The notes under the pieces: generated by a model
What the model was told of the DNA's origin: nothing
Seen by the model: the letters and a program-made list of their open reading frames with translations, nothing else
The model's database searches: none
In this document: positions 24,246 to 33,302 of the stretch, piece by piece
Layout of the letters: every line of letters begins with the position of its first letter
Numbering within the stretch: position 1 is the first letter of the stretch
Made by a program: the position numbers and the translations under genes
Origin: Spirulina sp034932185
GTDB lineage: Bacteria > Cyanobacteriota > Cyanobacteriia > Cyanobacteriales > Spirulinaceae
DNA length: 64,000 nucleotides
NCBI RefSeq assembly: GCF_034932185.1
Contig: NZ_JAYGHW010000009.1
Span: 1 to 64,000 of the forward strand
Direction of reading: 5' to 3'

Positions 24246-26144
24246 TCAATCAAACATCCCGTCAATGATAGCGTGATACCGTTCGGTGATCACCGGACGG
24301 CGCATCTTGAGGGTTTGGGTGAGCATTCCATTGTCAGCACTAAAGGGTTCGAGGAGCAACCGAAAAACGGCGATCTGATCATCCCGACGGTAGCCGGGGC
24401 GGTTCCGCACCCGTTCCCGCAGTTCTTGGCTAAACAGGGCTTGGATTTTCGGATCATCGAGATCACACCGAGCATCCTCCCCTAATTTCGGCAAGGTCAA
24501 ATTAAGTTGTTGCCCCTCTACCCATTTCGCCAAAGCATCTAAATTGGGGACAATCAAGGCTCCTAGGGCTTTTTGATCCTGCCCCACCAGCATCATTTGA
24601 TCAATGTAGGGACTTTGCACACAGACATCTTCAATGGGTTGGGGTTCGATATTTTCGCCATTGGTGAGAACAATTGTATCTTTCAGCCTGCCCGTTAACA
24701 CCAGATGGCCGCCATGGGTCAGCATCCCTAAATCGCCACTGTCAAACCAGCCTTCGGCATCAATGACCTTGGCGGTGGCTTCGGGCTTTTTATAGTAACC
24801 CTGCATCACCTGCGGCCCTCGGATCAACACTAAACCCTGTTGCCGTTCTGGGAGGGTTTGGCGGGTTTCGGGGTCAACGATGCGGATTTCCGTTTCAGGC
24901 AGGGGCAGGCCCGCAGAACCCCGCAAATTGCGATCCAGACTCCGAGCCGTGGCGATGGGAGCGGTTTCCGTTAAGCCATAGCCGACGATCAGGGGTACGT
25001 TGAGGATTTCATAGAATAAATCAATGTGACGGGCCAGAGAGCCGCCACCGCTGACGAAATATTTCACACAACCGCCGGTCGCTGCCCGGACTTTGTGGTA
25101 GACGAGGCGATCGCCTAACCCATGGAAGGGTTTAAGCACCATTGCTTTAATTTTGGCCTTGGTGCGATCGCCCCCACTGGGATTCGGCTCCAACAGTTCG
25201 CAATCCGTGGCAATCCGCTTTGCTTTGATATACTTTTCCGAAAGGCCTAAAAAGAAGTGAATTAACTTCTGCTGACCGCTGGATTTTTCCCGAAAACTCT
25301 TTTGCACCCCTTCATAGATCGATTCCCATAATCGGGGAACACCTACCATAAAATGGGGTTTAAAGTTCTTTAAATCCTCTTTGAAAAAGCGAATATTGGT
25401 GTAAATTTGCGTGCAACCATTGGCAAACAGGAAATATTCCACACTGCGCTCGTAGGAATGCCAACTGGGAAGGATCGAGAGGACGCGATCGCCCGCTGCC
25501 GGTTCAATCACACTTTGGGTCGCCACCACCTGATGGAGCAAATTACCATGGGTGAGCATCACGCCCTTAGGCTGGCCGGTGGTTCCAGAGGTATAGAGCA
25601 GTGTGGCTAAATCGTTTTTCGTTAATGCAACGGGGGTGAATGGGGTATCAGCCCCTAATGCCAACAGTTGGGAAAAGTCCAGGCATTTTTCAAAACCAGG
25701 ATCTTCTGGTGTTTCATCAGATAAAAGGATTACAAAGGTAATGCTGAGATCCTCGATTTCTGGCCGCAGTTTTGCCAGCGTCGCCCAATCCTGAACGATC
25801 AGCGCGACGCTATCACTATCGCTGTAAATATAGAGGAGTTCTTGGCGATCGGCTTGGGCAGAGCGCACGGCGTTGGCGGCTCCCGCCAGCATCACCCCCT
25901 GATCAGCAATCAGCCAGCGGGGGCTATTGTCGGAAAATTGGGCGATTTTATCCCCCGGCTTGAGGCCCAAGGCTTGCAACCCCGCTGCAAATTGCTCGAT
26001 GGCGGCTTGCAGTTCGCGGTAAGTGTATTTACTGGGAGGCTTGCTGTGAGGATCATGGAGAGCCTCGATATTGGCGTGTTTTTCGCAGGTCATGGCCCAG
26101 ACCTGCGAGAGAGATTGGGCGTTGGCGTAGTCGGATCTGTGCAT
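24246..26144 (-). CDS. aas: Acyl-ACP synthetase / long-chain fatty acid ligase (Aas-like)
   Basis: 632-residue AMP-forming ligase. In cyanobacteria this family recycles free fatty acids onto acyl-carrier protein. Motifs: P-loop LLYTSGTTGQPKGVMLTHGN, A5-type VGYGLTETAPI, YYKKPEATAKVIDAEGWFDSGDLG, the adenylation-hinge LKDTIVLTNGENIEPQPIE. Length and motif order match the bacterial long-chain FadD15/slr1609 type. Assignment as acyl-ACP rather than acyl-CoA synthetase is by lineage, not by a residue I can point to. Divergent from uvrA. Confidence 0.9.
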   Translation of the reverse strand: MHRSDYANAQSLSQVWAMTCEKHANIEALHDPHSKPPSKYTYRELQAAIEQFAAGLQALGLKPGDKIAQFSDNSPRWLIADQGVMLAGAANAVRSAQADRQELLYIYSDSDSVALIVQDWATLAKLRPEIEDLSITFVILLSDETPEDPGFEKCLDFSQLLALGADTPFTPVALTKNDLATLLYTSGTTGQPKGVMLTHGNLLHQVVATQSVIEPAAGDRVLSILPSWHSYERSVEYFLFANGCTQIYTNIRFFKEDLKNFKPHFMVGVPRLWESIYEGVQKSFREKSSGQQKLIHFFLGLSEKYIKAKRIATDCELLEPNPSGGDRTKAKIKAMVLKPFHGLGDRLVYHKVRAATGGCVKYFVSGGGSLARHIDLFYEILNVPLIVGYGLTETAPIATARSLDRNLRGSAGLPLPETEIRIVDPETRQTLPERQQGLVLIRGPQVMQGYYKKPEATAKVIDAEGWFDSGDLGMLTHGGHLVLTGRLKDTIVLTNGENIEPQPIEDVCVQSPYIDQMMLVGQDQKALGALIVPNLDALAKWVEGQQLNLTLPKLGEDARCDLDDPKIQALFSQELRERVRNRPGYRRDDQIAVFRLLLEPFSADNGMLTQTLKMRRPVITERYHAIIDGMFD

Positions 26145-26341
26145 AGGCTTGGCGATGGTTGCGTGTAATCTGCCGCCATCTTAACCTAGAAATTTTACCG
26201 ATCTTTGCCGATGTGCCAGTGATGATGATCGCCCCCCCTTGATGGCTTTCCTCCCTGCCGGCCACCACCGCAAAAAATCCCCAGGTCGGAAAAAACCAAG
26301 GGAAGGCTAGAATTGTTAAGGACTGTTAAGGCTGCACCCCC

Positions 26342-29215
26342 ATGTCAGAACCCCTCAATCTTTCTGATTCCCTCCCCACGCTGGACGATCTGCCTACGGC
26401 AGGCTTGCGCCAACGCCGCGATTGGATTCGGATTCGGGGGGCGCGGCAGCATAATTTAAAAAATATTGACCTGGATTTGCCCCGCGATCGCCTGATTGTC
26501 TTTACCGGCGTGTCTGGCTCCGGGAAATCTTCCCTAGCCTTTGATACGATTTTTGCCGAGGGGCAGCGGCGTTATGTGGAATCCCTCAGTGCCTATGCGC
26601 GGCAATTTTTGGGCCAGTTGGATAAACCGGATGTGGATGCCATTGAGGGGCTGAGTCCAGCCATTTCCATTGATCAAAAATCCACCTCCCACAACCCCCG
26701 CTCCACCGTCGGCACGGTGACGGAAATTTACGACTATTTGCGGCTCCTGTTTGGCCGGGCCGGTGCGCCCCATTGCCCCCATTGCGATCGCAGCATTGCC
26801 CCCCAAACCATTGATGAAATGTGTGATCAGGTCATGGCTTTACCGGATCGTACCCGTTTTCAAGTCCTCGCCCCTGTGGTGCGGGGGAAAAAGGGAACCC
26901 ATAAAAAACTCCTGTCTAGTTTAGCCAGTGAGGGGTTTGTGCGGGTGCGCATTAATGGCGAAATTCGCGAATTGAGCGATGATATTGATCTAAAAAAAAA
27001 CCACAGCCACCACATTGAAATTGTCGTGGATCGCCTGATCAAAAAAGAGGGGTTACAGGAGCGTCTTGTCGATTCCCTCAGCACGGCGTTGAAACAGGCG
27101 GAAGGGACGGCAATTATTGCCACGGAAGATCAGGAATTAGTGTTTTCTGAAAACTTTGCTTGCCCCGATCATGGGGCGGTGATGGATGAACTTTCGCCTC
27201 GCTTATTTTCCTTCAATTCTCCCCATGGGGCCTGTCCCCATTGCCACGGCATTGGTAGCTTACGGACGTTTTCCCCGGAATTGATTATTCCCGATCCCAG
27301 TCAACCTTTGTATAGTGCGATCGCCCCCTGGTCAGACAAAGAAAACGCCTACTATATTTCCCTCCTCCACAGCATCGGGGAAGCCCACGGTTTTGAACTA
27401 CAAACCCCCTGGCATCGCCTCACACCGGAACAGCAGCACATTCTCCTGTATGGTGCAAAAGAGCCGATCACGATGCAGGCTGATCCCTATCGGGGGGCGG
27501 GTTATCAGCGCAAATTTATCGGCATTCTTGCCATGTTGGATCGGAGCTATGCTGATACCAATTCGGAAGCCTATAAACAAAAATTGGAGCAATATATTGT
27601 CTTCCAAACCTGCGAAATTTGCCAGGGTCAACGGCTCAAACCCGAAGCCCTAGCGGTACGTTTGGGGCAATACCGAATCACCGATTTAACCACCGTGCCG
27701 ATCCGCATCGCCCGCGATCGCCTCAATGCCCTTGACCTCACCCCCCGCCAGGCGGCCATCGGTACGTTGGCCTTGAGGGAGATCGGCGATCGCCTCCAAT
27801 TCCTCCTCGATGTGGGCCTCGACTACCTCACCCTCGACCGGGCCGCGATGACCCTATCGGGGGGGGAAGCCCAACGCATCCGCCTCGCCACCCAAATCGG
27901 ATCGGGCCTAACCGGCGTGCTCTACGTCCTCGATGAACCCAGCATCGGCCTCCACCAACGGGATAACGATCGCCTCCTGGCCACATTGAAAAAACTGCGG
28001 GATTTGGGCAATACGTTAATTGTTGTTGAGCATGATGAAGACACGATCCGCGCCGCCGATCACATCGTTGATATCGGCCCCAAAGCCGGAGTCCATGGGG
28101 GGGAAATTGTCTGTGCTGGAGATTTGCAAACCCTGCTCACCAGTGCCGATTCCATCACCGGAGCCTATCTCTCCGGCCGTCAACGCATCGAAACCCCCCC
28201 AGAACGGCGCAAAGGCAACGGCCGCCGCCTCATCCTCCGAGATTGCCACCACAACAACCTCCAACATTTTGATCTGGAGATTCCCCTGGGTAAGTTGGTC
28301 GCTATTACCGGCGTATCAGGGTCGGGAAAATCAACCCTAGTGAACGAACTCCTTTACCCCGCCCTCCAGCACCATTTCACGAAAAAAACCCCATTCCCCG
28401 CCCATTTGGGGGATTTAGAAGGGTTAAACGCCGTCGATAAGGTGATCGTCATTGATCAATCCCCCATCGGCCGCACCCCCCGCTCCAACCCCGCCACCTA
28501 TACCGGCATTTTCGACTCGATCCGCACCATCTTTGCCGAAACCATCGAAGCCAAGGCGCGGGGCTATAAGCCGGGGCAATTTTCCTTCAACGTCAAAGGG
28601 GGGCGGTGCGAGGCCTGTGGGGGTCAGGGGGTGAATGTGATTGAGATGAATTTTTTGCCCGATGTCTATGTGCAGTGTGATGTGTGCAAAGGGGCGCGGT
28701 ATAACCGGGAAACATTGCAGGTGAAGTATAAGGGCTATTCCATTGCCGATGTGTTGGCGATGACGGTGGAGGAGGCCTTAGGGGCATTTGAGAAAATCCC
28801 CAAGGCGGCCACAAGGTTACAAACGCTGATGGATGTGGGGTTGGGTTATGTGCAGTTGGGGCAACCGGCCCCCACGTTATCGGGGGGGGAGGCGCAGCGG
28901 GTGAAGTTGGCCTCAGAGCTTTCCCGGCGGGCTACGGGGAAAACCCTCTATCTCATCGATGAACCGACGACGGGGTTATCCTTCTACGATGTTCACCATT
29001 TGCTGAATGTGTTACAGCGGTTGGTGGATAAGGGCAATTCGGTATTAGTGATTGAGCACAATTTAGATGTAATTCGTTGTGCGGATTGGTTAATTGATTT
29101 GGGGCCGGAGGGGGGCGATCGCGGTGGTCACATCATTGCCCAAGGTACGCCGGAAACCTTAGCCCAGCACGGCGATTCCTACACGGGCCAATACCTCCGC
29201 CGTATTTTGTCTTAG
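26342..29215 (+). CDS. uvrA: UvrA, excision nuclease subunit A
   Basis: 957-residue DNA damage sensor of nucleotide excision repair, a tandem ABC ATPase. Seen: first Walker A GVSGSGKSSLAFDT (near 56-69), first zinc module CPHCDRS..., UvrB-binding region, CPHCHGIGSL, signature LSGGEAQRIRLATQIGSGL, Walker B YVLDEPSIGLHQRD, second Walker A ITGVSGSGKSTLVNE, C-terminal zinc finger CEACGGQG...CDVCKGARYN, second signature LSGGEAQRVKLASELSRR and Walker B LYLIDEPTTGL. Complete and ordinary; the start ATG at 26342 is followed by an about 25-residue leader before IRIRGARQHNLKNIDL. Confidence 0.98.
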   Translation: MSEPLNLSDSLPTLDDLPTAGLRQRRDWIRIRGARQHNLKNIDLDLPRDRLIVFTGVSGSGKSSLAFDTIFAEGQRRYVESLSAYARQFLGQLDKPDVDAIEGLSPAISIDQKSTSHNPRSTVGTVTEIYDYLRLLFGRAGAPHCPHCDRSIAPQTIDEMCDQVMALPDRTRFQVLAPVVRGKKGTHKKLLSSLASEGFVRVRINGEIRELSDDIDLKKNHSHHIEIVVDRLIKKEGLQERLVDSLSTALKQAEGTAIIATEDQELVFSENFACPDHGAVMDELSPRLFSFNSPHGACPHCHGIGSLRTFSPELIIPDPSQPLYSAIAPWSDKENAYYISLLHSIGEAHGFELQTPWHRLTPEQQHILLYGAKEPITMQADPYRGAGYQRKFIGILAMLDRSYADTNSEAYKQKLEQYIVFQTCEICQGQRLKPEALAVRLGQYRITDLTTVPIRIARDRLNALDLTPRQAAIGTLALREIGDRLQFLLDVGLDYLTLDRAAMTLSGGEAQRIRLATQIGSGLTGVLYVLDEPSIGLHQRDNDRLLATLKKLRDLGNTLIVVEHDEDTIRAADHIVDIGPKAGVHGGEIVCAGDLQTLLTSADSITGAYLSGRQRIETPPERRKGNGRRLILRDCHHNNLQHFDLEIPLGKLVAITGVSGSGKSTLVNELLYPALQHHFTKKTPFPAHLGDLEGLNAVDKVIVIDQSPIGRTPRSNPATYTGIFDSIRTIFAETIEAKARGYKPGQFSFNVKGGRCEACGGQGVNVIEMNFLPDVYVQCDVCKGARYNRETLQVKYKGYSIADVLAMTVEEALGAFEKIPKAATRLQTLMDVGLGYVQLGQPAPTLSGGEAQRVKLASELSRRATGKTLYLIDEPTTGLSFYDVHHLLNVLQRLVDKGNSVLVIEHNLDVIRCADWLIDLGPEGGDRGGHIIAQGTPETLAQHGDSYTGQYLRRILS

Positions 29216-29280
29216 GGGCAGACTGTACAGGGATAAACCTTGCCGTTTGTGGTTTTGAGGGTGTCAGTTAAAGCCCTCAT

Positions 29281-29802
29281 TTAACGAATTGCTCTGAATC
29301 CTTCATGGAACGTGACATTACCCTGTGGATAGCGATCGCCAAAGGCAAGAGCAAAAAACACCTCCTGTGGAACTCCTTCGAGAACCAGTCCGGCCACATT
29401 CTCAAATCCGAATTTCTTGTAGTATTGTGGATGTCCAACAAGACAGCAGCCTTTGCCACCTATCCCTTTCAATTGTGATAGTCCTTCCTGAATAAGAGCT
29501 GTGCCAATCCCCATACCTTGGTACATTGGCAGCACAGAAACCGGGCCGAGTCCATACCAGTTTTGGGTACCGTCTGAGATGGTGACAGGCGAAAATGCAA
29601 TATGTCCTACGACACGACCATCCACTTCTGCGACCAATGACAAAGTTAAAGCTCCTGCGGAACGAAGAGCCTCGATGATGAACTGCTCCGTGTGATGACT
29701 AATCTCTAGAGACTCGAAGGCGGCAATCGTCACCTCTGTGATAAGGACGGCATCGTCCTTTGTCTCATCCCTGATCAAAATTTCTGGTGCTGTCATAGTC
29801 AT
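29281..29802 (-). CDS. GNAT N-acetyltransferase (YhbS-like)
   Basis: 173 residues with the GNAT fold: IRDETKDDAVLITEVTIAAFESLEIS, LVAEVDGRVVGHIAFSPV (beta 3-4), GLGPVSVLPMYQGMGIGTALIQEGL containing the acetyl-CoA loop QGMGIGTAL, and LVGHPQYYKKFGFE, where Y-KKFGF is the hallmark of the YhbS subgroup. Substrate unknown. It marks the left edge of the AT-richer accessory stretch after uvrA. The weak hairpin TGAGGG/CCCTCA at 29257-29280 lies just after its stop. Confidence 0.9.
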   Translation of the reverse strand: MTMTAPEILIRDETKDDAVLITEVTIAAFESLEISHHTEQFIIEALRSAGALTLSLVAEVDGRVVGHIAFSPVTISDGTQNWYGLGPVSVLPMYQGMGIGTALIQEGLSQLKGIGGKGCCLVGHPQYYKKFGFENVAGLVLEGVPQEVFFALAFGDRYPQGNVTFHEGFRAIR

Positions 29803-29941
29803 CTCATTTTATGGGTAACAGTGTTGGGTAAGGGAGAGCGATCGCACCCTTGGGGTTTGGGTGATGAGGGGGGCGATTCTCCCCTGATTGGCTCATGCGG
29901 AAAACATCTCAGATCAGGTAACTTGTGATGATCAACCTGCC

Positions 29942-30358
29942 TTAATCTTCCAGCATAGCTAAAAACTCTTCTGGTAATACTGCGGGGATTCGAGAAGCCA
30001 CAAAATCAGGTGTATTTCGAGTCACAATAATTTCTACCCCTGCGGCATTGCCTGCTTCATGGGTCACAGCGTCTTCAAAATCTGTCATCGCATTTTGCAG
30101 CGCAGCCCTAATAACCTCGTCAGTAACACTAGCAATTTGAAGATATTGTAATAACCTTGATAAAAGCTGACGTGCTGTTTCGCTACCCACTTGACGACGC
30201 AAAATATAGAAGATATTGGTCACAGCATGACCAGACACATACCCCTGTACTTGCAGTTGTGTCACTGTATTTAATGCCTGTGCAGAAGCAACAAGAAACG
30301 GTTGTCGTTGAGCTAGAACATCAAGCAAAACATCACTGTCAAATAATACCCGCCTCAA
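29942..30358 (-). CDS. PIN-domain toxin (VapC-like)
   Basis: 138-residue PIN-domain ribonuclease, the toxin of a type II toxin-antitoxin pair. Acidic active-site residues are visible in FDSDVLLDVL (first Asp), the central glutamate region SETARQLL, and DFEDAVTHEAG near residue 95, followed by IIVTRNTPDFVAS, the usual PIN C-terminal block. The start overlaps the antitoxin stop by four bases, giving translational coupling with antitoxin first. Confidence 0.92.
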   Translation of the reverse strand: MRRVLFDSDVLLDVLAQRQPFLVASAQALNTVTQLQVQGYVSGHAVTNIFYILRRQVGSETARQLLSRLLQYLQIASVTDEVIRAALQNAMTDFEDAVTHEAGNAAGVEIIVTRNTPDFVASRIPAVLPEEFLAMLED

Positions 30359-30597
30359 CTGTACTTCTCCTCCAGGTAGTCCACATAAGACTCTGTAGAT
30401 GCTTCTGCCTCTAACTGAACGATGCCAATTAAGCTTTGAGTCCAGGGATTAAGCTCCACAAAAGAATTTACAGTTGTTGTTGGAGAACTAAGTACTAATG
30501 TTTCTTCTTGGATTGAACTCAATAACGACTGTACTAAACGCCAGCGATCGCTAATCGGCAATTGCAATGCCTGATTTTGTAGCTCTTGTAGTCTCAT
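30355..30597 (-). CDS. Antitoxin paired with the PIN toxin
   Basis: 80 residues beginning MRLQELQNQALQLPISDRWRL, a short helical N-terminus often found upstream of cyanobacterial PIN toxins, followed by a Ser/Thr-rich, acidic tail ending YVDYLEEKYS that probably neutralises the toxin. It is not a classic ribbon-helix-helix or AbrB domain by eye, so the DNA-binding class is uncertain. Promoter presumably in the 140 bases upstream. Confidence 0.8.
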   Translation of the reverse strand: MRLQELQNQALQLPISDRWRLVQSLLSSIQEETLVLSSPTTTVNSFVELNPWTQSLIGIVQLEAEASTESYVDYLEEKYS

Positions 30598-30737
30598 CAG
30601 CCAACCTGCTAGAGGGAGATTTATTGATAATTATAGCGCACCCGTTGGATCTCAATTACGGCTCTGATGATTGGGCATCAGGCGGTTCAAGGGCTATAGG
30701 GTTGCTTGATGTTCAATCTTGAGATCAGACAGGCTAC

Positions 30738-30987
30738 CTACAATGTTTCGCGTTTTTCAGCTTGGTTACGCAATCGGCGGGCGCGTTCCTGGCTGTCAGC
30801 GATATCGGGTCGAGAGTTGATTCCGCCAACACTTTCCCAGTAGGTAACGAGATCTAGTCCTGTTTTGGAGGAAAGGGCGAAAGGAGAGAACGCGAAGAAT
30901 GTACTCTAACAGAGGCAATTTAAGTTGGGATGCTTCAGCGGAGAGTTCATTTTCCAGATCAGAAGGCAACTCTATGCTAATGTTCAC
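30738..30987 (-). pseudogene. Frameshifted antitoxin-like gene
   Basis: The first half reads MNISIELPSDLENELSAEAS..LEYILRVLS, a plausible ribbon-helix-helix-type antitoxin N-terminus. After about residue 38 the same frame turns into basic nonsense ending at 30796. A neighbouring frame continues with SKTGLDLVTYWESVGG and SRPDIADSQERARRLRNQAE and stops at 30738-30740, the type of tail common in cyanobacterial antitoxins. A single frameshift near 30870-30895 joins the two. No toxin gene follows directly. Confidence 0.75.
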
Positions 30988-31043
30988 GATTCTCTCCTTA
31001 ACTCACTCCTTAACTAAGGTAATCATAATTGATTGTGATATAG

Positions 31044-31787
31044 TTATAAGAATTTAATACTGCTTCTTAGCTGCGCTTCTTTAACTCTAGTTTCAAAATA
31101 TTTTTGGAAGTTTGAAAGTTCTGGCTTTTTGTCTGGCTCGCACCAGTAATTCGATAACCGTCCAACAATACCACAGATCCAGTCAGCACACTGAAGTGTT
31201 TGATATAGATGACTTTCAGCTTGTATCGGTGGTTCTACCAAACACATTCGCTGGTCATCACCGAACATAGCAAGAGATGCAGCTTCAACGATCTCACCGC
31301 GCATCACACTTTTCTCCTGTTGATCCAACATCAGTATAAACTGAGCATTTCTTGATTCACATTCTTGATCTATGCGCTTAATAGCTTCCTTTAAGACAGA
31401 ATAATAAAGTTTTTTCGAGTCATGAAGTTCGCTAGAGCGACGTTTCTCACGTCCCACATAAAACAAGAAACCATTGCGCTTCTTAATATCATTAATTAAA
31501 CGATATGTTACACGTTTCAGTTCTGGATATTTTTGAACGTTTTTTAGAGTGTAGAGTGCAGATCCCTTTTTCTCCCACTTGGCAGGATGAGTGCCGCTGC
31601 GTTCAAGCTCAAACTTAAGTAAGTGATTCTTTAGCTGAAAGAAATATGTTGAAAATGAGCGAACTTCTGAATAAGGTAAAACCAGTCCAGCTAAACCAAA
31701 TACTGGATGAGTTTTGTATTTGGGGTGATCAGCAGAAATGTAGGGGCCAATATGTCCAAATTCATCCAGATAAGCCAGGTAAAGCAC
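31044..31787 (-). CDS. DUF3800 domain protein
   Basis: 247 residues of the DUF3800 family, predicted to have an RNase H-like fold and often found in mobile or defence neighbourhoods; no biochemical function is established. Visible family features: N-terminal YLAYLDEFGHIG with the acidic D-E pair, FGLAGLVLPYSEVRSF, the central ELHDSKKLYYSVLKEAI, AQFILMLDQQE (another acidic strand), and LYQTLQCADWICGIVGR near the C-terminus. AT-rich relative to neighbours. Confidence 0.85.
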   Translation of the reverse strand: MLYLAYLDEFGHIGPYISADHPKYKTHPVFGLAGLVLPYSEVRSFSTYFFQLKNHLLKFELERSGTHPAKWEKKGSALYTLKNVQKYPELKRVTYRLINDIKKRNGFLFYVGREKRRSSELHDSKKLYYSVLKEAIKRIDQECESRNAQFILMLDQQEKSVMRGEIVEAASLAMFGDDQRMCLVEPPIQAESHLYQTLQCADWICGIVGRLSNYWCEPDKKPELSNFQKYFETRVKEAQLRSSIKFL

Positions 31788-31808
31788 AAATCCTCCAAAA
31801 ACACGAAA

Positions 31809-31832
31809 GTTCGACCATTTAGTAGGTCGAAC
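31809..31832. promoter_or_regulatory. Inverted repeat upstream of the DUF3800 gene
   Basis: Perfect 8-base arms GTTCGACC (31809-31816) and GGTCGAAC (31825-31832) separated by ATTTAGTA, 20 bases upstream of the DUF3800 start on its sense strand. Size and place fit a dimeric repressor operator. No T-run follows, so a terminator is less likely. Confidence 0.5.
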
Positions 31833-31931
31833 CTCGGAATTAGAACATAGAAGGACAGGCCCTCTACGTGTCTGATCTAATTGTATCGACTATCTAGGAA
31901 AACGTCAAGCCTTGCAGTCTAGTGTTCCTGG

Positions 31932-32174
31932 CTATCCGCATTCATAGAACATATCCCCTGTAAAATGAGGAGCATTAGCGGGAATAGGGTTTTGTTGCAT
32001 TCGCTCAACTAATAGCTTTAGAAAGTTTTGTCTGGCAGTAATATCAGTAATCCTAGGTGGAGCAACTTGGGCTGATTGCACAAAAAGCTCAACTTCAATG
32101 CCTTCAGGTAAGTTACAGGCTGACTGAAGAATAAATGTGCCATTTTGGTAAACTGCTTTTAAGGCTTGGGGCAT
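31932..32174 (-). CDS. DUF104/AF2212-like antitoxin family protein
   Basis: 80 residues from the ATG at 32174. The N-terminus PQALKAVYQNGTFILQ..CNLPEGIEVELFV is the beta-barrel signature of the AF2212-like/DUF104 antitoxins, normally followed by a PIN toxin. The C-terminal half (ITDITARQNFLKLLVERMQQNPIP) would be the toxin-binding tail. The next gene on the strand is DUF3800, 145 bases away, and no PIN gene follows, so this is an orphan antitoxin or one with an unusual partner. Confidence 0.8.
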   Translation of the reverse strand: MPQALKAVYQNGTFILQSACNLPEGIEVELFVQSAQVAPPRITDITARQNFLKLLVERMQQNPIPANAPHFTGDMFYECG

Positions 32175-32343
32175 AGGAAGACTCCACATATCAGGAAACA
32201 TTACAGGTGGCGACTATAATTCTAACCCAAACTTTGATATAAAGCTTACGTGATCGGCTCTACCTGTCCATGATGGTTCGTCGATCATCTCTAACCCCTA
32301 AGCTCAGTCGCTGCCCGCCTACGCTGAGCCTAAAATACCAAAA

Positions 32344-32369
32344 AAGCCTGATGGTGAGTGTTCAGGCTT
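32344..32369 (-). terminator. Intrinsic terminator of the 133-residue unknown gene
   Basis: Hairpin AAGCCTGA/TCAGGCTT with a nine-to-ten-base loop, followed on the minus strand by TTTTTTGG. It lies about 10 bases after the stop of the minus-strand gene ending at 32380. Confidence 0.8.
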
Positions 32370-32379
32370 GAGCGCAAAA

Positions 32380-32781
32380 TTAGCAATTTTTATGTTGGTT
32401 ATTTACACACATGGTACATATTTCTTTTTCCATACAACTATTAAAAAGAGAATATGCTCCTGATAGGGAATTCAAACCGCCAGTACTCCACATTTTGCAG
32501 GATGTATCTTTTCTAGTCCAAATATGGGCCTTTTGTTTTTTGCCTTTTTTTCTAATTAAAAATTTATCATGAATGATAACTTCATCACTGAGTATATCCC
32601 AATATTCTAAATTTATTTCTCCGCGTTTTTCCACCTTAGTTAAAAACTTAACTGCCTCAGCCAAGTTAGAAAATACATGCCGATGCATATACTTTACATT
32701 GGACGAAAATAGAATGAGATGATAAACATTGCTAATTCTTGCAGTTGATAATATATCGTTTGATGATAGGTAAAATGGCAT
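32380..32781 (-). CDS. Unknown 133-residue protein with a cysteine-rich tail
   Basis: Not recognised. N-terminus MPFYLSSNDILSTARISNVYHLILFSSNVKYMHRHVFSN; middle FLTKVEKRGEINLEYWDILSDEVIIHDKFLIRKKGKKQKAHIW; tail CMEKEICTMCVNNQHKNC with five cysteines in 26 residues if the upstream C is counted, suggestive of metal binding. AT-rich. Its own terminator and a separate upstream region argue that it is a real, singly transcribed gene. It sits in the toxin-antitoxin island. Confidence 0.6.
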   Translation of the reverse strand: MPFYLSSNDILSTARISNVYHLILFSSNVKYMHRHVFSNLAEAVKFLTKVEKRGEINLEYWDILSDEVIIHDKFLIRKKGKKQKAHIWTRKDTSCKMWSTGGLNSLSGAYSLFNSCMEKEICTMCVNNQHKNC

Positions 32782-32857
32782 CTTTGCAACCTATTTCAAT
32801 TTCTAATCTGTGACTTAATTTTTTCTACTTCTTGATTAGGCGGCGATTAGCATCCCT

Positions 32858-32881
32858 AAGGTTTTAGCTTCCTAAAACCTT
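32858..32881. repeat. Perfect hairpin in the intergenic region
   Basis: Ten-base arms AAGGTTTTAG (32858-32867) and CTAAAACCTT (32872-32881) around a CTTC loop, in the 0.28 kb gap between the divergent unknown gene and the UPF0175 gene. No T-run on either side. A second palindrome TGCTAGATCTAGCA lies about 50 bases further on. Confidence 0.7.
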
Positions 32882-33060
32882 CATGAGCAAGCTTTCCCGG
32901 GATCCTAGCACATCAATATCGAGGTGTCAAAAATTGCTAGATCTAGCATATACAAAACTTCATGATTAGCTGCTGGGACTGGGGTTCTCAGGGGTGTGGT
33001 CTGTTTTTGCTGTGGCTGCTATGATTTAGGCAGATGATTTAAGGCGTTGGAGGAGCAAGT

Positions 33061-33300
33061 ATGAGTTTAGTTATTTCAGGCGATATTGTAAGAGCTAGTG
33101 GCTTTTCAGAAGATGAGCTTTTTTTAGAAATTGTGTTGATGCTATTCCAGCAAGACAAAATCAGCTTAGGGAAAGCGAGTGAGTTAGTCGGATTGCATCG
33201 GATGCAGTTTCAAAAACTGTTAGCAGATCGAGAAATTTTTGTTCATTATGATGTTGCTGAGTTTCAAGATGATCTCAATACTCTACAGAATGCAGACTAA
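33061..33300 (+). CDS. UPF0175-family antitoxin
   Basis: 79 residues of the UPF0175 family: DELFLEIVLMLFQQDKISLGKASELVGLHRMQFQKLLADREI, an all-helical segment with a helix-turn-helix-like ISLGKASELVGLHRMQFQ, then HYDVAEFQDDL. GGAGGAGCAAGT just upstream of the ATG gives a good ribosome site. The gene ends two bases before the DUF3368 start, the standard antitoxin-toxin order. Confidence 0.92.
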   Translation: MSLVISGDIVRASGFSEDELFLEIVLMLFQQDKISLGKASELVGLHRMQFQKLLADREIFVHYDVAEFQDDLNTLQNAD

Positions 33301-33302
33301 TC

